Shown: one piece after another, positions 40,083-48,619 of the stretch | Numbering within the stretch: the stretch's first letter is position 1 | How the letters are laid out: each line of letters begins with the position of its first letter | Source of the DNA: Chloroflexota bacterium | GTDB taxonomy: Bacteria > Chloroflexota > Anaerolineae > Anaerolineales > VGOW01 | Length of the DNA stretch: 64,000 nucleotides | Assembly: GCA_016197225.1 (NCBI GenBank) | Contig: JACPWC010000065.1 | Coordinates: 1-64,000 of the forward strand | Direction: 5' to 3' | Translations under genes and position numbers: made by a program | The notes under the pieces: model-generated | Database searches by the model: none | The model's input: only the letters and a program-made list of their open reading frames with translations | What the model was told of the DNA's origin: nothing

Positions 40083-41555
40083 TCAGAGTCGGAACGGGAC
40101 AGCCACTACCCGAAAACCGTGGAGGCCGCTCCAGTAATTCCAGGTGCGGGACGCACAGCGGGCGAACCAACGATCGACAATGAAGGAACCACCACGCACC
40201 ACGCGGCGAACTTTATCAGCCGCATTCAAGTTTTCACGCTGTTTGTCTTGAGGGTCGTATGGATACTTGAACTCCGACTTATCCCCTTCCAACAAACTAC
40301 GTGTCCATTCCGCAACATTGCCAGCCATGTCGGCGCAACCATAAGGCGAGTCGCCGCCAAGCGATGAATACTTGCCAACCGGCGTGGTGTCATTGATTTT
40401 GCTTTCGCTGGTGTTGCACAAATCCGCCTGCCAGTCGTCCCCCCATGGATACTTCAGCCCGTCCTTGCCCCGCGCCGCCTTCTCCCATTCCGCCTCGCTG
40501 GGCAAAGTATAGGATCCGCCGCTGAGGCGGGAGAGCCACTGGCAATAAGCCAGAGCATCTTTCCACGAGACATATTGCACAGGATGATTCGCCTTCCCCA
40601 TCGGAAAATCACGCCCTTGCCAAGCCGAAGACGCTTTGCGGCTCCGGTCATCCAGCAAAAACAGCCGGTATTCTTCGTTGGTCACCAAGTAGCGCCCAAT
40701 CCAAAACTCGGGCAGGTAAACACGGTGGCGGGGTTTTTCGTCGTCGCTATAAGCTTCTTTATCGCCCTCATCGCTTCCCATCCAGAACTCGCCCGCTGGC
40801 ACACGCACCATCTCCGGCTCGATGAAGCGGGCGGTGGGCTTGGCTGGGCGGCGGTCGGGTTGCGAGGGTTCGGGCGGCTTGCGCCGCACTCTGAATTTGC
40901 GAAAACCTGCCCATTCGACTTTGTAATCCGGTGGCAAGTTGAAGCCTTCACCCTGAAAATTATTCCAAATGAGGTAGCTGTCTTCCTCAACGTCAAGTAA
41001 TTCAAACCCTTCGGGCACTTTGATCCAGTCTTTTCCCTTGAGTTTGGCGGCCAACAAATCGGCTAACGGCAAGACGAGCGGGAATGGCTGGCCCAACTGC
41101 TCTTTTGTTTCGTCATAGGTTTTGGCCGCCGCAGGGTATGCCTGGCGCCGGTAAATCTTCCAGGCGATCTCCTGCTGGGCCGTGGTTCCGAATTCTTTCA
41201 AGCGCGGTTCAACGGACTTGTAAAAATCATAGTGGAGAAAAGCCGCGATCCGCAGCTCCCGCCGCCAAATCTCTTTTTCTGCCAGGTTGGTCAGCTTGTC
41301 CAGCGTTTCTAAATCGTCCAGTAAGGCATCAACGTTCTTTGCTTTGAACTCGTGGTGCTCGCCTTTTAGAATCTTATTCAAGATTGAGTCGTCTATCTCT
41401 GCTGAAACAGCGGTTTGTTTGACGGAGGACAGGTCAAATTGCTTCATCAATTTCTTGAGAAGCGGAGCAAACTCCAGGCCTTCAAGCTCTGCCTGAAGTT
41501 CAACAAGCCGTTCATGCTCTTCCGGCGATGTGTTGTCAAGGATAGAGTTGTCCAT
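40083..41555 (-). CDS. SUMF1/formylglycine-enzyme-like protein with N-terminal HTH-like domain
   Basis: The protein (490 residues from ATG 41555, behind GAGAAGG) has an N-terminal helical region that looks like a Cro/C1-type HTH (LMKQFDLSSVKQTAVSAEID, DSILNKILKGEH). A middle part of unknown fold follows, then a full SUMF1 domain from about 255: MVRVPAGEFWMGSDEGD, LPSEAEWEKAARG, YGCADMAGNVAEWT, RVVRGGSF. The two active-site Cys of true formylglycine-generating enzyme are absent (GGSFIVDRWFARC), so it is more likely a binding or iron-dependent relative. Such domains occur in conflict and signalling proteins of complex bacteria. Confidence 0.87.
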   Translation of the reverse strand: MDNSILDNTSPEEHERLVELQAELEGLEFAPLLKKLMKQFDLSSVKQTAVSAEIDDSILNKILKGEHHEFKAKNVDALLDDLETLDKLTNLAEKEIWRRELRIAAFLHYDFYKSVEPRLKEFGTTAQQEIAWKIYRRQAYPAAAKTYDETKEQLGQPFPLVLPLADLLAAKLKGKDWIKVPEGFELLDVEEDSYLIWNNFQGEGFNLPPDYKVEWAGFRKFRVRRKPPEPSQPDRRPAKPTARFIEPEMVRVPAGEFWMGSDEGDKEAYSDDEKPRHRVYLPEFWIGRYLVTNEEYRLFLLDDRSRKASSAWQGRDFPMGKANHPVQYVSWKDALAYCQWLSRLSGGSYTLPSEAEWEKAARGKDGLKYPWGDDWQADLCNTSESKINDTTPVGKYSSLGGDSPYGCADMAGNVAEWTRSLLEGDKSEFKYPYDPQDKQRENLNAADKVRRVVRGGSFIVDRWFARCASRTWNYWSGLHGFRVVAVPFRL

Positions 41556-41631
41556 GACCAACCTTCTCAAAAGTGCTACTGTGTTCGCAGATGAGCGCTC
41601 ATCGGACATCACCTCAAAGGAGATTGCACCG

Positions 41632-41829
41632 ATGAAAAAGAAACTTCAAACCAAACGAACCCTGCCCGCGCTGTCCCTGCGATTGCAACTCAAGCGCGGT
41701 TGCCTGACCCTTCAACTCAACGTGCGCGCCCGCTGGCTGGCGGCTACCCTGATCCTTGTGACCGCCCTGCTCATGAACTCGAGCGCCCTGCCCCGCCTGC
41801 TGGAACTTCTGCCGAAGTTGCTGGGCTGA
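41632..41829 (+). CDS. possible 65-residue single-pass membrane protein
   Basis: ATG 41632 lies 9 bases after AAAGGAG. The product has a strongly basic N-terminus (MKKKLQTKRTLPALSLRLQL) and one hydrophobic helix (WLAATLILVTALLMNSSALP). It diverges from the SUMF1-protein gene, with only 76 bp between starts. The ribosome site and charge pattern support a real gene, but the repetitive Leu/Arg content and lack of any known family leave doubt. Confidence 0.5.
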   Translation: MKKKLQTKRTLPALSLRLQLKRGCLTLQLNVRARWLAATLILVTALLMNSSALPRLLELLPKLLG

Positions 41830-41882
41830 GGTGAGTATAGACTGAAGAAAGAGGCCGGGCAAGACAACTTTGGTAAGTTCTT

Positions 41883-42536
41883 CTACGGCGTTCCGCCGGC
41901 GGCCACAATCGCCTGCCTGAGCAAATCCACTGCTTCATTCACACTCTGCCGGGCCGCGCCCCACTGCTGAAACGGAATCGAGCCGCCCCCCGGATTCGCC
42001 AGGAAATCAGCACAGTTCTGATAGATGTCGTGCGACTTGTTGGTGAACAGGTCAACGGCGGCGCGATAGGTTTGATACGGCCCGCCGAAGTTGCCGGGTT
42101 CAAACTGGGGCGCGCCGGCAATCGTCAAATATTGGTTGACCACGTCCTGGCAATTGATGAAGCCGTTCCGCAACGCGCCGTCAATCATCCCGCCAAAACC
42201 CTCTACCTGGAGTTTGACTGTGCTGACGGTGGTGAGAAAGTCTGGCGCGGCTGAGGTGAAAGTGGCCGTCGGGGCCAGCGTCACCGGCACGAAGGTGTTG
42301 GTGTGAGTGGCTGTCGGGGCCAGGGTGTCGGTGGGTTTGGGCGTGTCGGTTGAAACTGGGGTGTGGGTGGGTTCGGGCGTCGGGGTGTCGCTCGGAACGG
42401 GAGTCGGGGTATCTGTGGGCGAGAGGGTTGGGGCCGGAGTTTGAGTTGGGGGTGGGGTGGCCGTTGGCTGTGGGGTGGCCGTTGCACAGGCCGAGACGAT
42501 GAGAGTGATGATGATCAGGCGGGCAAGTTTTGTCAT
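41883..42536 (-). CDS. lipoprotein with Thr/Pro repeat stalk, unknown domain
   Basis: The 217-residue product has a short lipobox leader (LIIITLIVSACAT). A long Thr/Pro-rich stalk follows (TPTPVPSDTPTPEPTHTPV, to about residue 95). A small helical domain of about 115 residues closes it, with two Cys that could pair (NGFINCQDVVNQY, IYQNCADFLANPG). Domain not recognised. The stalk lifts the domain from the membrane. It stands alone between the 65-residue frame and purB. Confidence 0.8.
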   Translation of the reverse strand: MTKLARLIIITLIVSACATATPQPTATPPPTQTPAPTLSPTDTPTPVPSDTPTPEPTHTPVSTDTPKPTDTLAPTATHTNTFVPVTLAPTATFTSAAPDFLTTVSTVKLQVEGFGGMIDGALRNGFINCQDVVNQYLTIAGAPQFEPGNFGGPYQTYRAAVDLFTNKSHDIYQNCADFLANPGGGSIPFQQWGAARQSVNEAVDLLRQAIVAAGGTP

Positions 42537-42636
42537 GATGGGTTTCCTCCGTTGACCACCATAGCAAACTTTGCCGCCTTAACGCAAGCGTTTTAAGGCA
42601 ATTCAGTACATTCGCCTATGACTTGGCGACAAGTGT

Positions 42637-44040
42637 CTATTTCGAATTGACGCTGTACTGTTCGCGGAGGGTCTTCGCCAGCGCCGCCGCCCGCTCCGGG
42701 GCCGTGCCCACGTAGCCGCGGGCGTCCATCAACGCCTTGAGTTTGTTGGGCTGAAGGTAGAAGAGGAGTTGCTGATCGGTGGCGATAAGGTTGGCCAGCG
42801 GGTTGGGCTTGCCGGCTTTGATCGCTTCCCACGCCTTCAGGCTGTGCTCACGCAAACGTTCGTGCATGCGCTGGCGGTCGGCCCCGGCTTTCACTATCGC
42901 CATAAGCACGCGCTCGGTGGCGGCGAAGGGGCCGTACATCTCAAGGTTGCGGGCGCAGGCGGCTTCGTCAATCGTCATCCCTTCCACAATTCGGGTCGCG
43001 GTGATCAGCATCTCATCAATCGCAATGAAGGCTTCGGGCAAAATCGCGCGGCGGTTGGCCGAGTCGTCGAGGGTGCGTTCGAGAAGCGACCCGGCGGCAT
43101 TGCTCCAGGCGACTTGCGGCAGGGCGGCGACGTAGCGAGCGAGGGAGCAAATCTTTTCGGCGTTGACCGGATTGCGTTTGAAGGGCATGGCGCTCGACCC
43201 GACCTGCTTTTCGCCAAACGGTTCAGCCGCCTCGCCAAAACCGGCAGACTGCATCACCCGCAGATCAAAGGCGAACTTGTGCAGGGCGGCGGCCAACCCG
43301 GCCAGGGCGGCCAGCATCGTGTAGTCCTGTCCGCGTGGATAGGTTTGGGTGGCGATAGAAAATGCTTCTAACCCAAGCGACCGCATCACCTGAGACTCGA
43401 GTTCGGCAGGCGTGAAGGGTGTGCCATCCAGAATTTCATCATACGAGGCCTGAGTCCCGACCGCGCCCTTGAGGCCTTTGCCCAGCAATTTCTTTCGCAG
43501 GTTGGTGAGCGCGTGGTGGTGCGTGAGCAGGTCTTGCGCGTAAACGGCCAGGCGATAGCCAAACGTCGTCGGCTCGGCGGGCTGAAGGTGAGTGTAGGCC
43601 ATGCACGCCAGATCGCGAGTCTGCTCAATGCGAGCCGCGAAGGCCAGCAAAAGTTGAGCGAGGCGATCCTGCACGAGCGCCAGGGCTTCGCGCTGGCCGA
43701 GCACGTCGGCGTTGTCGGTGATGTCGGCGCTGGTCGCGCCCCAGTGAATGATGCCGCCGCCGGTTTGGCACTGCTCGGCATAAGCGCGCACTTCGGCCAT
43801 CACGTCGTGGCCGATCTCTTTTTCGATTTCGAGCGAGCGAGCAATGTTGATCTCGCCGGCGTGGGCGCGCAAGTCGGCAACCTGCTCCGCCGTCACCAGT
43901 CCGGCTTGCTGTTGGGCCTCGGCCAGCGCGGCCCAGATCAGCCGCCAGCGTTTGCGCCGCCGTTCGTCCGACCACAGGGCGCGCATTTCGGGCGAGCCGT
44001 AGCGAGAGGAATAGGGCGAGTTATAGAAAGGTGTCGTCAT
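42637..44040 (-). CDS. purB: adenylosuccinate lyase
   Basis: It releases fumarate from SAICAR and from adenylosuccinate in purine synthesis. The 467-residue homotetrameric enzyme of the aspartase/fumarase superfamily has all three signature regions: HWGATSADITDNADV, TYLHQ-type region DLACMAYTHLQPAEPTTFGYR, and the superfamily signature GSSAMPFKRNPVNAEKI with the catalytic Ser loop. ATG 44040 gives the normal N-terminus; upstream frame extension runs into a hairpin repeat. It lies downstream of the Era fusion gene. Confidence 0.93.
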   Translation of the reverse strand: MTTPFYNSPYSSRYGSPEMRALWSDERRRKRWRLIWAALAEAQQQAGLVTAEQVADLRAHAGEINIARSLEIEKEIGHDVMAEVRAYAEQCQTGGGIIHWGATSADITDNADVLGQREALALVQDRLAQLLLAFAARIEQTRDLACMAYTHLQPAEPTTFGYRLAVYAQDLLTHHHALTNLRKKLLGKGLKGAVGTQASYDEILDGTPFTPAELESQVMRSLGLEAFSIATQTYPRGQDYTMLAALAGLAAALHKFAFDLRVMQSAGFGEAAEPFGEKQVGSSAMPFKRNPVNAEKICSLARYVAALPQVAWSNAAGSLLERTLDDSANRRAILPEAFIAIDEMLITATRIVEGMTIDEAACARNLEMYGPFAATERVLMAIVKAGADRQRMHERLREHSLKAWEAIKAGKPNPLANLIATDQQLLFYLQPNKLKALMDARGYVGTAPERAAALAKTLREQYSVNSK

Positions 44041-44050
44041 GGTAAAACGT

Positions 44051-44131
44051 CCACCACGAAGACCGCTTCGCGAGACACAAAGGGCCACTAAGAAATCTTT
44101 GTGAAACTTCGTGCCTTTGAGGCTTCGTGGT
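44051..44131. repeat. long CACGAAG hairpin repeat, copy 3
   Basis: The left arm begins CCACCACGAAGACCG and the right arm ends GAGGCTTCGTGGTT, with a CTTCGCGAG motif near the left. It sits 10 bp upstream of the purB start and between purB and the Era gene, in the 5' leader if purB has its own promoter. Confidence 0.85.
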
Positions 44132-44148
44132 TAAGTCATCATCAACCA

Positions 44149-45243
44149 TCACTCCTCACGATCATCATAGCCAAACCGCTTCACCGCGCGATCGTCCTGC
44201 CGCCAGCCTTCGCGGACTTTGACGTGCAGAGCCAGAAACACTTTGCCGTCAAGCTGGGCCTCGATTTCTTTGCGGGCCTGCTCGCCAATGGTTTTGAGCA
44301 TCGCGCCCTTCTTGCCGATGAGGATGCCCTTGTGGCTCTCGCGCTCCACGTAAATCACCGCGCTCACGTGGGCGGCCTTGCCTTCCGGCTCCTTGAACTC
44401 TTCGATCTCGACGGCGATTCCGTGCGGCACTTCATCTCGCAACTCAGCCAGCGCCGCTTCGCGGATCAACTCGGCGGCCAGGTCGCGCAGTTGAGCGTCG
44501 GTGACTTCGTCTTCGCCGTAATACTGCGGGCCTTCGGGCAGGCGGGCGACGAGCATAGGCGCGATCTTCTCCAGGTTGTCGCCGCGCGTCGCCGAGACCA
44601 GCATCCACTCGGCGTTTGGGGCCAGGGCGCGGAAAGCGTCGGAGTTTGACAGGACGTGCGCCGGTTTGAGGCGGTCGCTTTTGTTGAGCGCCAGGACGAC
44701 GGGAGTCTTGGGCGCGTGTCTGGCAATGAGTTCGGCAAGGCGTTTGTCTTCAGTCGTCGGCGGCTCGGAAACGTCGGCCAGCCACAGGATGACATCAGCG
44801 TCGGCGATGGCGCCTGTGGCAACCGACTGCATGTATTTGTCCAACGCTTGTTTGGGGCGATGAATGCCGGGGGTGTCTACAAAAATGATTTGCGCCTCAG
44901 CGGTTGTTAGTATGCCAAGTTGTTTGCGACGGGTGGTTTGCGGGCGCGGGGAGACGATGGCGACCTTTTGGCCGAGGAGGGCATTGAGCAAAGTGGACTT
45001 GCCCACGTTGGGGCGGCCCACCACCGCCACAAAGCCGGAGTGAAAGGTTGACCCGCCAGAGATGATGGCGACCAGCTTGAGTTTGTCGTTTTCCCGCAGG
45101 CGTCGCTCATCGGTGACAAGCTTGCCATTACGGACGGCAATATACAACTGCGGCTCGAGGCCGATTTTGATCAGCGCCTCTTTGACGGTGAGGCCGGGTT
45201 CAACTTCGTAGGTTTTATCGCGATAGATGATGATGGCAGGCAC
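44149..45243 (-). CDS. era: GTPase Era fused to an N-terminal ThiS/MoaD-like domain
   Basis: Era binds GTP and the 3' end of 16S rRNA in 30S assembly. Residues about 68-364 are a full Era: G1 GRPNVGKST, G2 region RPQTTRRKQLG, G3 DTPGIH, G4 NKSD, G5 VSATRG and a C-terminal KH domain (GILIGKKGAMLKTIGEQ). Residues 1-64 are instead a ThiS/MoaD-type beta-grasp (YRDKTYEVEPGLTVKEAL, ENDKLKLVAIISGG) ending in the Gly-Gly normally used as the free, activated C-terminus for sulfur transfer. The frame runs straight on (ISGGSTFHSGFVAVVG), with no Met where Era should start. One TGA-to-TCA change could have fused two genes. Confidence 0.92.
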   Translation of the reverse strand: MPAIIIYRDKTYEVEPGLTVKEALIKIGLEPQLYIAVRNGKLVTDERRLRENDKLKLVAIISGGSTFHSGFVAVVGRPNVGKSTLLNALLGQKVAIVSPRPQTTRRKQLGILTTAEAQIIFVDTPGIHRPKQALDKYMQSVATGAIADADVILWLADVSEPPTTEDKRLAELIARHAPKTPVVLALNKSDRLKPAHVLSNSDAFRALAPNAEWMLVSATRGDNLEKIAPMLVARLPEGPQYYGEDEVTDAQLRDLAAELIREAALAELRDEVPHGIAVEIEEFKEPEGKAAHVSAVIYVERESHKGILIGKKGAMLKTIGEQARKEIEAQLDGKVFLALHVKVREGWRQDDRAVKRFGYDDREE

Positions 45244-45255
45244 GAGGTGATTGTA

Positions 45256-47442
45256 CTACGGCAAGCCAGTGTCAGGAATGGTTGGCGTATTCGACGGTTT
45301 AGCTTTGGATGCCCTGACGCGGCGAACATCGGCCCAGATTAGCAGAGCCGAAATGAGGAGCGTCGCCGCGCTGAGGGCGAGGCCAACCTTGAACGCCGGC
45401 GACTCGAACTGAAAGACGACCTTGTGGCGGCCCGGCGAAACTTGCACAGCCATCAGGCTGGCCGGGAAAGTCAAGTAGAGGGGTGGATCCTCAAAACCAA
45501 AGTACACATTCAAAGCCGTACTAACCGTTGTCAGGTCTGCCCGCCGATCATCCACCCACACTTGCCACCCCGAAAACCACGCTTCTGACACGACCAACAG
45601 GCTGGCTTCCTCGCCCTCCATTTCCACCAGGAGACGGTTAGGCCCGTCGCGCCGGGCGACGGGGGCGGCGGTCACGTCCGCCAATGCTATTGGAGTCTGC
45701 GCCCTGGCCCGGTCAACCGGCAAATAAAATGCGTAAGGGAAACTGTCTCGATTGCGCCAGACGTTCACTGAGTCGAACGTCTGCAACAGATCGGCGTTTG
45801 GCAAACCCGGCAGATCGGTGTTCAAAATGACCCAATAGGTGGGCGGCAAAGAAATGGCATCTTCCTGGCCGATCTGCTGAGTGGCGCGCGCCGAACGCCA
45901 GCCGTCAACAATGCTGAAAAGGCGCAAGCCGAGTTCGTAACCGGTAATCGAGCCGTTCTCCGTGACCGCCAGCGCCGTGCTAATTCCGTACGGGCCTGGA
46001 TCATTTTCTCTCAGCCACCTCAAGGCATCTTCTCCGTCAGGCGACGACTCTGCACTCAGGGACACCATCTCTTTGTGAGCCTGATACACATCGTTGACGG
46101 CCAGGCCGGCCCCGACCACGACCAGGCTACTCAACAGCGGCCCCAGGCGAATAACAAACTGTTGCTGGCCCGGCGCGGTGAAGATTGACAGCAGTGTTTG
46201 AGATGAGCGCAGTGAAGCTAAAAGCTCATCCAAGCCAAATGCGCCCAGGAAGATCAAGAAGAGGCCGCCGACGCTGAGCGCCCGGCCCGGCCAGCGGAAT
46301 TGAAACAGCAACGGCAGGGCGCGGTAAATCTCTTTGACAAACGAATGGTTCAGGTCGGCCCAGGCCAGCATTAGCAAGAAGCACAGCCCAAAGGCGACGA
46401 TCTGCTTGCGGCGGCCACGTCGAAAGGCCGGCGCCAGAAACAGCGCGAAAAGGAACGGGCTGACGCCAACGTAGCGATAGCTCTCTTGAATGTACGGCGC
46501 TTTGCCTAACAGTGACGTGACGTAGAAGTCGTGATCGGACACGATGTAGTTGAGGAGCGCATCAGCCGGTTTCTGCGAGCCTTCAACTTCAACATCGGAC
46601 CCAAATCCGCCGTCGTTGCGAATCGCGCCTCGTGAGGCCAACTGGGGGAAAAGCTGGAGGGCAATCAACCCTAATGCCAACAGACCAGCCGCCAGGTATC
46701 TCAAGCCCGCCCTCACGTTGAGGCTGGGCGTTGCCGACCACTCAACTGCGTTGATCGCCACAATGATCAGAATAGACGCCAGGCCGTACAGTTGGTAATA
46801 CAAATTCCCGGCGAAGAAAAACATGGCTTGAGCCAAAGCGGCTAAAACGAGGGCGGTGTAACTCCGGCTTTGGCCGACCCACAGAATCGAAGCAACCGAC
46901 CAGGGCAACCAGCCTAACGCAAACGACAACTGAAGTTGGCCGACCGGGAGATGCGAGACAATTGCTCCCGACAGCATGTACAGCAGGCCGCACCACAAGC
47001 GCGTGACCGCCTGAAAGCCGAGTTGCCGCGCCATGACCCACGCCCCCAGGCCGGCCACGCCAAAGTTGAGGGCCACCGCAACTTTGCTCCCGTTAATCAC
47101 GCCCCAGATCAACATGGGCAATGACAGAAAGGGATTGAACACAAAGAGAAAAGGGTCGGCGATGAGGGAACGCCCGGTGCCCGCCGTTGCATTCCAGAGT
47201 GGAAAGTCTGTCCCGTTTTTCAACGCCTGAATAAACGGCGCGATCACGCCTACGTGAGTCTGGTACTCATTCCCCGGCAGGCGGCGGGCGGGGTCAAAGT
47301 TCAACAGGGGCCGGGCGATGAGCCAGGCGACAAAAGCGATCAAGGCTAATTCCACCAGCGTTCCCCAGTGGCGAAAGCGAACAGCCCTGATTCGCACAAG
47401 CACGGTTTTGATTGGGGATTCGCGCATCACTGGATTCTTCAC
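45256..47442 (-). CDS. YfhO-family membrane protein
   Basis: The 728-residue protein has about 12 or more hydrophobic helices and a periplasmic C-terminal domain. YfhO features include RRLPGNEYQTHVGVIAPFIQALKNGTDFPLWNATAGTG, GAIVSHLPVGQLQLSFALGWLPW, and the C-terminal strand SLLVVSEAWFSGWQVWVDDRRADL followed by a final TM. YfhO-type GT-C proteins attach sugars to lipid-linked polymers such as lipoteichoic acid. The start may be GTG 47442 or ATG 47427; neither has a good ribosome site. It lies 12 bp upstream of the Era gene. Confidence 0.85.
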   Translation of the reverse strand: MKNPVMRESPIKTVLVRIRAVRFRHWGTLVELALIAFVAWLIARPLLNFDPARRLPGNEYQTHVGVIAPFIQALKNGTDFPLWNATAGTGRSLIADPFLFVFNPFLSLPMLIWGVINGSKVAVALNFGVAGLGAWVMARQLGFQAVTRLWCGLLYMLSGAIVSHLPVGQLQLSFALGWLPWSVASILWVGQSRSYTALVLAALAQAMFFFAGNLYYQLYGLASILIIVAINAVEWSATPSLNVRAGLRYLAAGLLALGLIALQLFPQLASRGAIRNDGGFGSDVEVEGSQKPADALLNYIVSDHDFYVTSLLGKAPYIQESYRYVGVSPFLFALFLAPAFRRGRRKQIVAFGLCFLLMLAWADLNHSFVKEIYRALPLLFQFRWPGRALSVGGLFLIFLGAFGLDELLASLRSSQTLLSIFTAPGQQQFVIRLGPLLSSLVVVGAGLAVNDVYQAHKEMVSLSAESSPDGEDALRWLRENDPGPYGISTALAVTENGSITGYELGLRLFSIVDGWRSARATQQIGQEDAISLPPTYWVILNTDLPGLPNADLLQTFDSVNVWRNRDSFPYAFYLPVDRARAQTPIALADVTAAPVARRDGPNRLLVEMEGEEASLLVVSEAWFSGWQVWVDDRRADLTTVSTALNVYFGFEDPPLYLTFPASLMAVQVSPGRHKVVFQFESPAFKVGLALSAATLLISALLIWADVRRVRASKAKPSNTPTIPDTGLP

Positions 47443-47456
47443 TTTCGTCTTTGAAT

Positions 47457-48062
47457 TCAGCCCGCCATACCAGAGAGAAAATCATCCAGGTCTTCAAAAG
47501 AGATCGGGCGTGGGTGTGTCAAAACGTGTGGGATGAGATCGAAGGCCATGAGGCCAATCAGATCGGCGTGGAGTTGAAAAGTTGGGAGGCAGGCCGAGAG
47601 CCGGGACGGGAAGTCGCCGCCCGGAGTGATGGCGTGGTCGGACTGAGAAACGATTTGGATGGCGGCTGAGAGGAGTGAACCGGGGAAGTCGGCTTCCCCG
47701 GCAGAGGCGGCGGCAAAGGCTAGAGGCGGCACGGCCAGATCAAGTTCCTTCAAAAACAGTTGGTCTTCCGATCCATCTACCCAGACTCCCATCGCGTCGG
47801 ATCGAGGATAGAGCAGGCCGCTCCCGGCCATCCAGTCGAGGGCGTCGAGACCCTGATAGAGTTTGCCAAGATCGTCGGCGGCCATGACGGGGAAGAACGG
47901 CGCGCGCGTCTCGAAGCGCGGGTAAGCGTAACGGGCGACGACGGGCGAGAACGAGCGCGCGGCCAACCCGGCCAGATGCTCTGCGCCCTCACCGCTGACA
48001 ACAAACGTGAGCGTGCCGAGCGAGAGGCAGTGATAGGGAAAGGTTTCGTGAGGAGGAAGCAC
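47457..48062 (-). CDS. protein of unknown function downstream of a methyltransferase
   Basis: The start is taken as GTG 48062, six bases after the preceding gene's stop with AAGG between. The frame is open further upstream only as a shadow of that gene. The 201 residues read VLPPHETFPYHCLSLGTLTFV, GLDALDWMAGSGLLYPRSDAM, DLAVPPLAFAAASAGEADFPG and DLIGLMAFDLIPHVLTHPRP. It is soluble and not recognised. Coupling to the methyltransferase gene is likely. Confidence 0.65.
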   Translation of the reverse strand: MLPPHETFPYHCLSLGTLTFVVSGEGAEHLAGLAARSFSPVVARYAYPRFETRAPFFPVMAADDLGKLYQGLDALDWMAGSGLLYPRSDAMGVWVDGSEDQLFLKELDLAVPPLAFAAASAGEADFPGSLLSAAIQIVSQSDHAITPGGDFPSRLSACLPTFQLHADLIGLMAFDLIPHVLTHPRPISFEDLDDFLSGMAG

Positions 48063-48067
48063 AGGCC

Positions 48068-48577
48068 TTACCTGCCCGACCACGCCCTCAGCCGGGGAAT
48101 CCAGCGCGGGACGTTTGCCTTGTAAAGGCGATAATGATCGCCAAACCGTCTTTCCAACCCCGGCTCTTCCGATAGCACAAAGTAGACGTGATTGATACAG
48201 ACAAAAACGCAGGCCCAGAACCCTATCGCCCCGGAACCCCAGAGTAGTGCCTGGCCGGTCAGCATCAGGGCGACGCCGCTGATCATCGGGTTGCGGACAA
48301 AACGATACGGGCCTGCCGCCACCAGGTTGCGGGTCGGGTCCCAGGGCGCAAGCGTCCCCTGGCCGACTCTGGCGAATAGACTGACGCACCAGCCGAAGAG
48401 CACTAAGCCGACGATGATCAACACGACGCCGGCCGAGCGAGGCAACCACACGATGAGCGAACCATCGCCCCAACCAATGCCGCCGGCGGCAAAAGTGGTG
48501 AGCAACCAATAAGGCACGACGACCACAACCAGAAAAGGCAGGAGCAGGATAGCCAGCAAATGGCGTAGCGTCGTCAA
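48068..48577 (-). CDS. isoprenylcysteine carboxyl methyltransferase-like membrane protein
   Basis: The 169-residue product has about four helices and the ICMT/PEMT C-terminal signature: PTRNLVAAGPYRFVRNPMISG for SAM binding, and the EEPGLERRFGDHYRLYKANVPRWIP tail with its conserved Glu and Tyr. Bacterial relatives methylate lipids or unknown substrates. The start is TTG 48577, with no better codon nearby. It appears to share a transcript with the following gene. Confidence 0.88.
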   Translation of the reverse strand: MTTLRHLLAILLLPFLVVVVVPYWLLTTFAAGGIGWGDGSLIVWLPRSAGVVLIIVGLVLFGWCVSLFARVGQGTLAPWDPTRNLVAAGPYRFVRNPMISGVALMLTGQALLWGSGAIGFWACVFVCINHVYFVLSEEPGLERRFGDHYRLYKANVPRWIPRLRAWSGR

Positions 48578-48619
48578 CTTAGGCGCGTCTCTCTCTGATC
48601 AAGAACTTCATCTGGCTCT

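Noticed and set aside
40083-40700. Genuine formylglycine-generating enzyme
   Set aside because: The two active-site cysteines are absent and no sulfatase gene is nearby.
48063-48509. Upstream extension of the unknown protein at 47457-48062 across the methyltransferase gene
   Set aside because: The extension is a different frame of the ICMT-like gene, with Arg-rich nonsense composition; only the part after GTG 48062 looks like protein.
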